Part shown: piece after piece, positions 52,761-59,927 of the stretch
Position numbering within the stretch: position 1 is the stretch's first letter
How the letters are laid out: every line of letters begins with the position of its first letter
Source: Salibaculum griseiflavum
GTDB taxonomy: Bacteria > Pseudomonadota > Alphaproteobacteria > Rhodobacterales > Rhodobacteraceae
NCBI RefSeq assembly: GCF_003129565.1
Contig: NZ_QETF01000022.1
Span: 1-59,927, forward strand
Reading direction: 5' to 3'
Length of the DNA stretch: 59,927 nt
Made by a program: the position numbers and the translations under genes
Notes under the pieces: model-generated
Databases searched by the model: none
Seen by the model: the letters and a program-made list of their open reading frames with translations, nothing else
Told to the model about the DNA's origin: nothing

Positions 52761-52780
52761 CATTCCCATCACCCGCTCCA
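52761..52780. other. tRNA-Gly 3'-end fragment (att site)
   Basis: CATTCCCATCACCCGCTCCA matches the 3' end of an alphaproteobacterial tRNA-Gly: T-stem CCCAT, acceptor CACCCGC, discriminator T and CCA. The rest of the tRNA is absent upstream, as expected for the distal attachment site left when an element integrates into a tRNA gene. No second copy or intact tRNA-Gly was seen in the window. Confidence 0.7.
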
Positions 52781-53044
52781 TTTCGACCAGCCAAACAATA
52801 TATGCCAGTTGCCAGATGCGCCCGTTCTGCGCGCAGCGTCAACCAAGCCTTCACGAAACCTTGCTAGGAGTCGCTCCACGCGATCCCAATCGTGCTGAGC
52901 GGCACCGCCAGAACAGCGGGTGCCATTCCGCCGTCGCCACGCCGCCCTGTCCCGTGCGGGCATGGCAGGCACAGGGACGGTAATCTTCCGGGCAGTCCGA
53001 CAGAACCGTCGATCTCGGTGTTTCCGATCTTCGGGAGACGGGTC
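52781..53044. other. Spacer after att-like site, nothing identified
   Basis: A 264-base region between the att-like fragment and the next gene. Open frames in it lack ribosome binding sites or family likeness. It probably contains the promoter of the following small gene. Confidence 0.4.
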
Positions 53045-53452
53045 ATGAGTGTTTTGGCGTCCCTCATCATTTCCGGCGGCGCATGGGCCGGCGGCGGCAA
53101 TATCAGCCTGACAGAAGCACGCCTCTTGCTGGCCGACACCCCACCGGTCGAACGCGTGGAAATCTACGGCGATTGCTATTCTGCCTGCACCATGTTTCTG
53201 GGTGCCGACAACCTCTGCATCGACCACAACGCCGCCTTCTATTTTCACCATCCCGTAACGCGCTCTGAATACAGATCCGGCACCTGGACCGGCCGGGGCA
53301 TCCCCCATGATGCGCATTTGAGGATCGCCCGGCATTACCCTGCCCCTCTGCGGCACTGGTACCTGGCGACCATTCCCGGCTCTGATCCGAACACCTTTTA
53401 CCGATTCACCGGCGACCAGATCGCCAAAATGGCTGGAACGCCTCTGTGCTAG
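53045..53452 (+). CDS. Small secreted ClpP-like (COG3904-type) protein
   Basis: A 135-residue protein with a likely signal peptide (MSVLASLIISGGAWA). It has VEIYGDCYSACTMFLGADNL and AFYFHHPVTR, which resemble the nucleophile-Ser and active-site His region of COG3904 periplasmic ClpP-like proteins (SxCxSACT...F.H.P). It is shorter than many relatives. ATG 53045 has GGAGAC upstream; the longer frame from 52892 is unlikely. No functional link to its neighbours is evident. It converges on the vanZ-like gene. Confidence 0.6.
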   Translation: MSVLASLIISGGAWAGGGNISLTEARLLLADTPPVERVEIYGDCYSACTMFLGADNLCIDHNAAFYFHHPVTRSEYRSGTWTGRGIPHDAHLRIARHYPAPLRHWYLATIPGSDPNTFYRFTGDQIAKMAGTPLC

Positions 53453-53476
53453 GGCTCGGACCGCAACGGCCCCGCT

Positions 53477-53827
53477 TTACCCCTGCCGGAGACGCCGCAA
53501 CAGCAGGCCCGCCGTCACGCCAAGCCCGACCCCAACAAGATCGGCTGCGAAATCCCCCCATTCCCCTGAGCGCCCGACCCATGGCTGGATCAGTTCGATT
53601 GCCCCGCCGAAAACAAGCGCGGCAGGGATCACCCAGCCAAGACCGCGCGGGCGCAGGAAGGCCGACGGAAAAACAAGCGCCGCAAAAGCGATGGCATGGT
53701 AGAGCTTGTCGGGGGACCTCTCGTCGAGACCGGGGGCATCGGGGCTGAGCGTCAGATAGGCGATTACCACGGCCAGAAAACCGGTGATCAGCGCCACCAG
53801 CCCCTGCCTGCGTGACATTCCTGCCAT
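53477..53827 (-). CDS. VanZ-like family membrane protein
   Basis: A 116-residue protein with four predicted helices. It contains SPDKLYHAIAFAALVF and ELIQPWVGRSGEWGDFAADL, the conserved K(x)xH and E..Q......GDFAAN-like signature of the VanZ family. Members often occur at the end of EPS clusters in Rhodobacterales; no activity is established. It is the last gene of the minus-strand EPS unit, 100 bases after the polymerase-like gene. Confidence 0.8.
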   Translation of the reverse strand: MAGMSRRQGLVALITGFLAVVIAYLTLSPDAPGLDERSPDKLYHAIAFAALVFPSAFLRPRGLGWVIPAALVFGGAIELIQPWVGRSGEWGDFAADLVGVGLGVTAGLLLRRLRQG

Positions 53828-53927
53828 ATCAAAGCTCCTTGGCCTGCCTGCTTTGCCGTCCGGGCATCACGCGGCTGCACGACTCCATCCACTCGGAACC
53901 GCCGGATGACCGTTATGGCGCAGGAAA

Positions 53928-55157
53928 TCAAGGCGAGCCGTGTCTTGCCCTTGAATGGATGCCAGCCAAGAGACCCAGCCCGGCCCAGAGAAGGACACCC
54001 ATCTTCGGCTGAAGCCAGACCGGGTTGAAGAGCCACACCACATGGATCGCGGCAACCAAGGTGTAAATCGCGAGGGCCGCGACGCGTTCCTCTTGCAGAC
54101 GGTCAAGCCGTCTGAAAGACAGAAGGAAAGAAATGAGGGGCAGAAGGTAGGCAAGCGCCCCGACAAGCCCGCCGAAGGCCAGCAGATCGAGAAAGTCGCT
54201 GTGGCTCGGTATGATCAGGTTGGTATTGGGCACACTGATCAAGGGTGTCCCCCAGAAGCCAAACCCGAACAATGGCGCATCCAGGAACTGTTCCCACCTG
54301 AGGCCATATGTGTAGAACCGGACCAGCGTACTGCCACCGGGCAGTTGATCCCTGAAGAACGGCAGCAATACCAAGAGGGCCGCCACCGCGAGCACCGCAT
54401 AGAACCCAACGATAGCGCGTATCATGGTGAACTTCCGGCTCATTTTCGTGTCGCGGGTCGAGGCCGTGCAAAACAGCAGCAGAGCCGCCAGCACGAAGAC
54501 AAGAAACCCCGTGTTCTTGAAGGAGAAAAGGGTTCCGGCCAGAAGCAGAAGGATCGCCGCAGCGCGCAGGCAAGCACTTCGATGCTTGCTCAGGTGCACG
54601 ATCATGACCGCCACGGGAAGCAGAAACACCTCTTCGTGGAAGATATGGTAGATGCCTGAGCGGCGTGGTTCGAAAAAGGGGCCGACGACCTGCCAATATA
54701 TCAATTGGAGGCTCATCAGAATGGAGACGCCAACGATCCATACCGAAAACCGTCTCAGGAACCAGTGCAACTCGTCCGGCTGGCTGGCGAGGATGCGAAA
54801 GGGAAAGAAAATCAACGCGATAAACGACAGTCGCGCAAAGCTGTCGGTCAAGTCTCCGGTCTGCAAGACAGTCCCGACACCGCCCAGAACCATCATGAGT
54901 ATGACAAGGCTGAAGGCGAAATCCTGCCACGTCAAACCACCCTGCGCCTTGAGGCCGGTCGCGACAGAAAAGAGGCCAGCGAGCAGCGCGATTGCGACGG
55001 GTATGAATTGCTGAGTTGTTGACAAGCCCAGCGCCTGATCGGTCGGGTCGGCCATGAGAACGAGCGGTATGATGGCGGCGAGCAGAAACAAGCGCGTGGT
55101 CAGTCTGGGCCGGGCCCGATGCGAATGGACCGCTCCGATCGGATGAGCTGCAATCAT
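53928..55157 (-). CDS. O-antigen/EPS polymerase-ligase-like membrane protein
   Basis: A 409-residue membrane protein with about ten to eleven helices and one longer periplasmic loop (about 295-345 region with FGFWGTPLISVPNTNLIIPS), the pattern of Wzy polymerases and WaaL ligases. ATG 55157 starts six bases after the sulfotransferase stop, and the longer frame to 55304 is not used. Polymerase is more likely than ligase given the EPS gene neighbours, but sequence alone cannot settle it. Confidence 0.7.
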   Translation of the reverse strand: MIAAHPIGAVHSHRARPRLTTRLFLLAAIIPLVLMADPTDQALGLSTTQQFIPVAIALLAGLFSVATGLKAQGGLTWQDFAFSLVILMMVLGGVGTVLQTGDLTDSFARLSFIALIFFPFRILASQPDELHWFLRRFSVWIVGVSILMSLQLIYWQVVGPFFEPRRSGIYHIFHEEVFLLPVAVMIVHLSKHRSACLRAAAILLLLAGTLFSFKNTGFLVFVLAALLLFCTASTRDTKMSRKFTMIRAIVGFYAVLAVAALLVLLPFFRDQLPGGSTLVRFYTYGLRWEQFLDAPLFGFGFWGTPLISVPNTNLIIPSHSDFLDLLAFGGLVGALAYLLPLISFLLSFRRLDRLQEERVAALAIYTLVAAIHVVWLFNPVWLQPKMGVLLWAGLGLLAGIHSRARHGSP

Positions 55158-55162
55158 CGGCC

Positions 55163-56152
55163 CTATTCCACATCCACCAATGGCTGTCGGTGACGCAGTC
55201 GCAAGAACTGGGCCCGCAGCATCGTCGTCAGAAAAAGGCGCCGAAAGATGCCGCGCGGCATGAGCAGAAGATCCATGATGAGATTTCTGGCGAACCCGCG
55301 GCACGAAGCCAGCTCCGCTTCAAGCTCGTTCAAATCATATCCCATCACGGAAAGCCGCTCCGCACCGATCCGGCGCAGGAACCGACGCGCCCAGGCACGC
55401 CTTAGAGGATTCCGGAACTGGGCCTTCCAGCGGTCGTCGCCAAGGGACGGAACGGTGTGATTGAGCCCGCCGGTCGGATCGCCCAATCGCCCGGCAAGGG
55501 CAACGTTTGCAGCGTTCCCAATCAAGGCGCCATCCGCCTCGTCCAGTCCGAGGTGTTCGAGGATCCTTGACAGATCCGGCTCGGACCCGGGCCTCAGGTC
55601 TTCATATCGCAGCGCAAGGACAGACCCGGGATTTCTTTCGACAAATGCAACCAGCCGGGGCAGAGCGATCTCGAAATCCTGGACGAAGCGGTAGAGGTTC
55701 CAGCGGCCAGAACTATAGGTCGACATCATCGAGGCCGCGATCGCCAGAGGATTGCGCCACAACACGATGAGCGGCGCATCCGGAAACATGGCGTGTACCG
55801 CCTCGGGTGCAAGCGCATATCTGGGGGTCTTGTCGATAAAATAGCGCGCCCCGCCTCCCTGCGCTTCCGCCAGCCGCTCATAGAGGTCGCTGGCTGCCGA
55901 GCGCATGACCGCATGCCAGTCATCGCGCCCCCCGGGCAGGGCCGCGATCATGTCTTCCACCGCCTGCCGATAGACCCGGCGACCGTATGTCGACCCCGAC
56001 AGATCGGCATCGCCCGGCGGCAAAAGCCCCAAGAGGAACCACGGCTCGGACACGGTCGCAATCTCGGGATGGCGCGCCAACTCACGCTGCAACATGGTCG
56101 AGCCGGACCGTGGCAGCGACAGGATGAACACGGGGGTCACGGGCATCGGCAT
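55163..56152 (-). CDS. Sulfotransferase
   Basis: A 329-residue PAPS-dependent sulfotransferase. The 5'-phosphosulfate loop is FILSLPRSGSTMLQRELA (about residues 8-25), and the 3'-phosphate region is ALRYEDLRPGSEPDLSRILE near residue 190. It probably sulfates the polysaccharide made by the neighbouring enzymes or a lipid-linked precursor. It is preceded by the wecG-like gene (95-base gap). Sulfated EPS is known from marine bacteria, so the context is consistent; the substrate is not known. Confidence 0.85.
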   Translation of the reverse strand: MPMPVTPVFILSLPRSGSTMLQRELARHPEIATVSEPWFLLGLLPPGDADLSGSTYGRRVYRQAVEDMIAALPGGRDDWHAVMRSAASDLYERLAEAQGGGARYFIDKTPRYALAPEAVHAMFPDAPLIVLWRNPLAIAASMMSTYSSGRWNLYRFVQDFEIALPRLVAFVERNPGSVLALRYEDLRPGSEPDLSRILEHLGLDEADGALIGNAANVALAGRLGDPTGGLNHTVPSLGDDRWKAQFRNPLRRAWARRFLRRIGAERLSVMGYDLNELEAELASCRGFARNLIMDLLLMPRGIFRRLFLTTMLRAQFLRLRHRQPLVDVE

Positions 56153-56247
56153 TCTCCGGAACCGAGCCGTAAAAATCGCTCAGTTCGGCAAATATGGACA
56201 ATGCCATGCGATAGCCCCGATTTGTCATGTTCGCGCATCGGCCCCTC

Positions 56248-57030
56248 CTAAGACGCGCCGCCAAAGGTGTTCTTCGCCGGCTTACGGGTCGTCAGAACGC
56301 GCCACAGAAACAGCGGCGCAAGAACAAGGTATCTGCGCCAAAGCCGTCCGGGCTCGGACACCAGACGATGCGCCCATTCCAGACCGGCACGCTGCATCCA
56401 GCGTGGCGCGCGCATGATGGACCCGGCGTGGTAGTCAAAGGCGGCGCCGACGCCGATCATCGTTACCGGCAGAATCTCCCGATGGGCGTCCATCCAGACG
56501 TCCTGTTTCGGTGATGATATGCCGACCCACACCACATCCGCTCCGCTCGCCAATATTTGCGCCACCAGATCGGCGTCTTCCTGCGGGGTCAGTGGCCGGA
56601 ACGGAGGACAGGAAGTGCCGACGATCTCGACGCCCGGCGCCTTGGCACGAAACCGCTCGGCCAGGGCCTCGGCCACGCCCTCCTTGCCACCGAACAGGAA
56701 GTGCTTCAGCCCGGTCGCCCGCCCGTCGAGAAGAACCCTCTCCATCAGGTCGGGTCCACAGGCCCGCCCGACCGGAAGCCCACGATGCCGACCGATCCAG
56801 ACCAGAGGCATCCCATCGGGCAGGTTCATCGCGGTGCGCTTCGTGACCGCCATCAGCTCCGCATCGGCCTGCATGGTCATAAGGCTTGCAACATCGCGGA
56901 CGCCAACCGCGCGCCCGATCGCATCCCCCTTCCAGCCCAGAATCGTCTCGGTCGCGCGATCCAGATCGGTGACCGTCACCGGCACACCGAGCACGTCAAA
57001 GCTTGGCGGGACGAACGCCACCGCTACCAC
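56248..57030 (-). CDS. WecG/TagA/CpsF-family glycosyltransferase
   Basis: Transfers an N-acetyl-amino-sugar or related residue onto a lipid-linked sugar in surface polysaccharide synthesis. The product (about 260 residues) contains the family signatures TMQADAELMAVTKRTAMNLP, DGMPLVWIGRH and ADVVWVGISSPKQDVWM with GVGAAFDYHAGSI. GTG 57030 overlaps the fcl stop (57024-57026), and another GTG is at 57021; an upstream in-frame start at 57096 lies inside fcl and is unlikely. Confidence 0.85.
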   Translation of the reverse strand: MVAVAFVPPSFDVLGVPVTVTDLDRATETILGWKGDAIGRAVGVRDVASLMTMQADAELMAVTKRTAMNLPDGMPLVWIGRHRGLPVGRACGPDLMERVLLDGRATGLKHFLFGGKEGVAEALAERFRAKAPGVEIVGTSCPPFRPLTPQEDADLVAQILASGADVVWVGISSPKQDVWMDAHREILPVTMIGVGAAFDYHAGSIMRAPRWMQRAGLEWAHRLVSEPGRLWRRYLVLAPLFLWRVLTTRKPAKNTFGGAS

Positions 57031-57959
57031 CCGCAGGTGTCGAGGTCGGCGTAGGTCTGGGCAATACCGTCCTTGAGGGGCCGCGCGTTGTTCCATCCCA
57101 GCCGGTGCAGGCGCGCACTGTCCATCAACTTGCGGGGTGTCCCATCCGGCTTCGTCGTATCGAAGACAAGTTCGGCCTCATAGCCGACCACCTCGGCGAT
57201 GGTCTCCGCCAGGTCGCGGATCGACACCTCGACGCCGGAGCCGACATTTACATGCTCATGTCCGGAATATTCCTTGAGCAGGAAGACCAGCGCGTCGGCC
57301 AGGTCGTCAGCATGCAGGAATTCGCGCAGCGGCGTGCCACTGCCCCACAAGGTCACGGAACTGTCCCCGGCCCTCTTGGCTTCGTGGAACTTGCGCAGAA
57401 GCGCAGGCAAGACATGGCTCGATTGCAGGTCATAATTGTCGCCCGGCCCATAGAGGTTGGTGGGCATCGCCGAAATCCAGTCATGCCCGTATTGCTTGCG
57501 ATAGGCCTGCACCATCTTGATCCCGGCGATCTTTGCGATCGCGTACCATTCATTCGTGGGCTCTAGCGGGCCGGTCAGCAAGCAGTCCTCGGCCATCGGT
57601 TGCGGAGCAAGCTTTGGGTAGATGCAGGAGGATCCGAGGAACAGAAACCTTTCGACGCCGGTGGCATGGGCCTCCGTGAAGATGTTTGTTTCGATCTGCA
57701 TGTTCTCGACAAGGAAATCGACCGGGTGTGTGTCGTTCGCCAGAATACCCCCGACCTTCGCAGCCGACATCACGATGGCATCGGGCCGGCTCTGCGCCAT
57801 CCACTCCTCGACCTCGGCCTGTCGGGTCAAATCAACGGTATCGCGCCCGGCGGTGATCACCTCGCACGGCTCTTTGCCCAGACGCCGCACCAACGCGCTT
57901 CCGACCATGCCGCGATGGCCGGCAACCCAGACTTTCTTGCCTTCCAGATCGTAGGTCAT
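57024..57959 (-). CDS. fcl: GDP-L-fucose synthase
   Basis: Short-chain dehydrogenase that epimerises and reduces GDP-4-keto-6-deoxymannose to GDP-L-fucose with NADPH. The 311-residue protein has GHRGMVGSALVRRL (14-27), a SSCIYPK catalytic Ser region (110-116), and the Tyr139-Lys143 pair in EWYAIAKIAG. It follows gmd by two bases, completing the two-step pathway from GDP-mannose, so the polysaccharide probably contains fucose. Confidence 0.95.
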   Translation of the reverse strand: MTYDLEGKKVWVAGHRGMVGSALVRRLGKEPCEVITAGRDTVDLTRQAEVEEWMAQSRPDAIVMSAAKVGGILANDTHPVDFLVENMQIETNIFTEAHATGVERFLFLGSSCIYPKLAPQPMAEDCLLTGPLEPTNEWYAIAKIAGIKMVQAYRKQYGHDWISAMPTNLYGPGDNYDLQSSHVLPALLRKFHEAKRAGDSSVTLWGSGTPLREFLHADDLADALVFLLKEYSGHEHVNVGSGVEVSIRDLAETIAEVVGYEAELVFDTTKPDGTPRKLMDSARLHRLGWNNARPLKDGIAQTYADLDTCGW

Positions 57960-57961
57960 AT

Positions 57962-59080
57962 CTAGCCCCCCAGCGTGACGGGAATCTCATACCCATGCAG
58001 CTTCAGGAACGCGTGTCGCTTCGCGACCTCAAGGTCTTGCTGAACCATCTCGGCGCACATTTCCCGCGCCGTGATCTCGGGCTCCCAGCCTAACTTCTGC
58101 TTGGCATGGGCCGGATCGCCCAACAGCGTTTCAACCTCAGCCGGGCGAAAGTAACGTGGATCGACCCGGACCAGCACGTCACCGGGCTTGACGGCAGGCG
58201 CAACGTTATGCCCAACCGACTTGACGATGCCGATCTCGTCGACGCCCTCGCCAGAGAATTCGAGCTCGATCGCCAACTCGCTTGCCGCCCAGAGGATGAA
58301 TTCACGCACGGAATACTGCTTGCCGGTGGCGATCACGAAATCCTCCGGCTGATCCTGCTGCAGCATCATCCATTGCATGCGGACATAGTCCCTTGCGTGG
58401 CCCCAATCGCGCAGCGCATCCATGTTGCCCATGTACAGGCAGGGCTCCAGCCCCTGGGAGATATTCGCAAGGCCACGGGTAATCTTGCGAGTGACGAAGG
58501 TTTCGCCGCGCCTTGGGCTTTCGTGATTGAACAGGATGCCGTTGCAGGCATACATTCCGTAGGCTTCCCGATAATTCACGGTGATCCAGTAGGCATACAA
58601 CTTGGCGACAGCATAGGGGCTGCGCGGATGGAAGGGCGTCGTTTCCCGCTGGGGGATCTCCTGGACAAGCCCGTAGAGTTCCGAAGTGGAGGCCTGGTAG
58701 AACCGGGCCTTTCCCTCCAGCCCGAGGAACCGCATCGCCTCCAGCAGACGCAGGGTGCCGAGCGCATCGACATCGGCGGTATATTCTGGCGCTTCGAAGC
58801 TGACCGCGACATGACTCTGGGCGCCGAGGTTATAGACCTCGTCGGGCATGATCTCGCTCATCAACCGGATCAGGTTCGAACTGTCGGTCAAATCGCCATA
58901 ATGCAGCCGGAAATTCGCGTGCTCGATATGCGGATCCTGGTAGATGTGGTCGACGCGCTGGGTGTTGAACAGCGACGCGCGCCTCTTGATCCCATGAACC
59001 TCATACCCTTTTTCGAGAAGGAATTCCGCAAGATAGGAGCCATCCTGCCCCGTCACACCTGTAATCAAGGCAGTTTTCAT
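57962..59080 (-). CDS. gmd: GDP-mannose 4,6-dehydratase
   Basis: Converts GDP-D-mannose to GDP-4-keto-6-deoxy-D-mannose. The 372-residue protein has the NADP motif [15 protein letters not shown] (7-21), STSELYG (131-137) with the catalytic Thr/Glu, and Tyr156-Lys160 in SPYAVAKLY. Also clear is [20 protein letters not shown]. It lies 95 bases after the sugar transferase and directly upstream of fcl. Confidence 0.96.
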   Translation of the reverse strand: MKTALITGVTGQDGSYLAEFLLEKGYEVHGIKRRASLFNTQRVDHIYQDPHIEHANFRLHYGDLTDSSNLIRLMSEIMPDEVYNLGAQSHVAVSFEAPEYTADVDALGTLRLLEAMRFLGLEGKARFYQASTSELYGLVQEIPQRETTPFHPRSPYAVAKLYAYWITVNYREAYGMYACNGILFNHESPRRGETFVTRKITRGLANISQGLEPCLYMGNMDALRDWGHARDYVRMQWMMLQQDQPEDFVIATGKQYSVREFILWAASELAIELEFSGEGVDEIGIVKSVGHNVAPAVKPGDVLVRVDPRYFRPAEVETLLGDPAHAKQKLGWEPEITAREMCAEMVQQDLEVAKRHAFLKLHGYEIPVTLGG

Positions 59081-59175
59081 GACTTATCCATTCGCTGCTT
59101 GGTCTGTCGAACAACGGCTTCACGCCAAGAAATGCCATTCACTGCCTTCAACGTCGGCCCGCATAAACAACCGGA

Positions 59176-59805
59176 TCAATGCCCCGTGTTGCGCAGCACG
59201 ACGACGCATGTCGCCAAGATGATGCGCAAGTCGGCCGTTAGTGAGACGCTATTCGCATAGCGCTCGTCGTAGAGAACTCGGGTGGAAAACACAGAGTCAT
59301 TGCGTTCAGTGACCTGCCAAGGGCCAGTGATCCCGGGCCGGAGCAAGTAGTATTTGCGGCCACCCTCTGCATCGTAGGCCTCTTGTTGATCCAGCATGAA
59401 AGGACGCGGTCCGACAAGGCTCATCTCACCTTTCAAGACGTTGAAAATCTGCGGAAGTTCATCAAGACTGGACTTCCGCAGGAAGCTGCCAAGCCGCGTG
59501 ATCCGCGGGTCGTCGCGGAGCTTCTGATGCGCGTCCCATTCCTGCTGAATCGTCTGATCGCTTTCGAGAAGTGCACGCAGCCGCGCTTCCGCATCAGGGA
59601 CCATTGTCCTCAGCTTCCAGCAGTGAAAGGGCCGACCGCCGCGCCCCATCCTTGCCTGCCAGAAGAACGGCTTGCCGCCTTCAAGTAAAAGCAGCAACGC
59701 AAGTATGGCAAGAACGGGAAGGATAAGAGGCAGCAGCAGGACTGCGAAGAAAAGATCGAGACACCGCTTGCCCCACCGCGGGTAGAGGCGTTGGTAGAGC
59801 CCTAG
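59176..59805 (-). CDS. Undecaprenyl-phosphate sugar phosphotransferase, 5' end cut by IS
   Basis: Bacterial sugar transferase (WcaJ/PglC/ExoY family) that loads the first sugar onto undecaprenyl phosphate for EPS synthesis. The conserved part reads [16 protein letters not shown], a membrane helix, [37 protein letters not shown] (Asp-Glu catalytic pair) and GPRPF to the stop at 59176. Homology continues to about 59790 but no start codon is found before the IS5-like end near 59805. The first in-frame TTG (59697) would delete the helix. The gene may be inactive or may start from an IS-derived message. Confidence 0.8.
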   Translation of the reverse strand, partial: LGLYQRLYPRWGKRCLDLFFAVLLLPLILPVLAILALLLLLEGGKPFFWQARMGRGGRPFHCWKLRTMVPDAEARLRALLESDQTIQQEWDAHQKLRDDPRITRLGSFLRKSSLDELPQIFNVLKGEMSLVGPRPFMLDQQEAYDAEGGRKYYLLRPGITGPWQVTERNDSVFSTRVLYDERYANSVSLTADLRIILATCVVVLRNTGH

Positions 59806-59927
59806 GGTCAGGACCCATTGATTTCCGCATTTCGGCGTGATTCACGGTTCGAAAAACGAGCGGTGACCATGTCTGATCTTTTCTGGCTGACGGAGGCGCA
59901 GATGGCGCGTCTTGAGCCCTTCTTCCC
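59806..59927 (+). mobile_element. IS5-family insertion sequence, left end
   Basis: Begins after CTAG (59802-59805), which fits the YTAR target of IS5-type elements, with GGTCAGGACCCATTG as its outer end. It contains the transposase start and leaves the window. It is inserted at the 5' end of the sugar transferase gene. Confidence 0.7.
59869..59927 (+). CDS. IS5-family transposase, N-terminal fragment (runs off window)
   Basis: Starts MSDLFWLTEAQMARLEPFFP, the typical first 20 residues of IS5/IS427-group transposases common in Rhodobacterales. The DDE domain lies beyond the window, so its integrity cannot be judged. Confidence 0.85.
   Translation, partial: MSDLFWLTEAQMARLEPFF

Overview
The window carries an almost complete photosynthesis gene cluster (PGC), followed by a small integrated mobile element and part of an exopolysaccharide (EPS) cluster. 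It most resembles an aerobic anoxygenic phototroph of the Rhodobacterales (Roseobacter group). The evidence is high GC, genes of the spheroidene/spheroidenone carotenoid series (crtA, C, D, F, I, B, E), a pufQBALMC operon with pufC instead of pufX, the oxygen-dependent cyclase acsF, the ppsR/ppaA regulator pair, and CrtJ/PpsR-type TGT-N12-ACA operators. No bchE, pucBA or pufX is seen in this window. These assignments come from reading motifs and gene order; no search was run.

Layout of the PGC (218-46054). Minus strand: ppaA-ppsR-bchG-pucC-like-bchP-idi (6522 to 218). Plus strand: bchF-N-B-H-L-M-lhaA-puhA-puhB-puhC-orf98-acsF-puhE-hemA-cycA (6834 to 22897), with most junctions overlapping by 1-11 bases. 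Minus strand: crtE-crtF-bchC-X-Y-Z-pufQ-B-A-L-M-C-dxs (35991 to 22967). Plus strand: crtD-crtC (36087 to 38503). Minus strand: crtI-crtB-tspO (41640 to 38562). Plus strand: crtA-bchI-D-O (about 41749 to 46054). Together these encode isoprenoid supply (dxs, idi, crtE), ALA synthesis (hemA), the bacteriochlorophyll a branch, the carotenoid branch, the LH1 and reaction-centre proteins with assembly factors, the c-type electron donors, and the redox/light regulators. I found nine exact TGT-N12-ACA sites, all near the divergent or internal promoters: upstream of ppaA, bchF and bchC, at the start of bchG, between crtE and crtD, and between crtI and crtA.

Accessory region (about 46050-52780). A decayed IS3-family copy abuts bchO and appears to supply its last codons. 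Next comes about 1.4 kb of noncoding DNA: a GC-rich repeat block, then an AT-rich stretch bounded by a 24-base inverted repeat. A minus-strand unit (ORF111, a 919-aa primase-helicase-like protein, ORF147) ends at a good intrinsic terminator. It is divergent from an XRE-type regulator. Just beyond the regulator lies the 3' end of a tRNA-Gly gene without the rest of the tRNA, a typical attachment-site scar. No integrase or structural gene is visible. This looks like a remnant, or a minimal satellite-like element.

Right flank (53045-59927). After a small periplasmic ClpP-like protein, a minus-strand EPS unit reads sugar transferase-gmd-fcl-wecG-sulfotransferase-wzy-like-vanZ. The sugar transferase is cut at its 5' end by an IS5-family element that runs off the window. 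Two PGC genes, crtC and crtA, lack a normal start codon where their conserved N-termini begin; these are among the more interesting points in the PGC.
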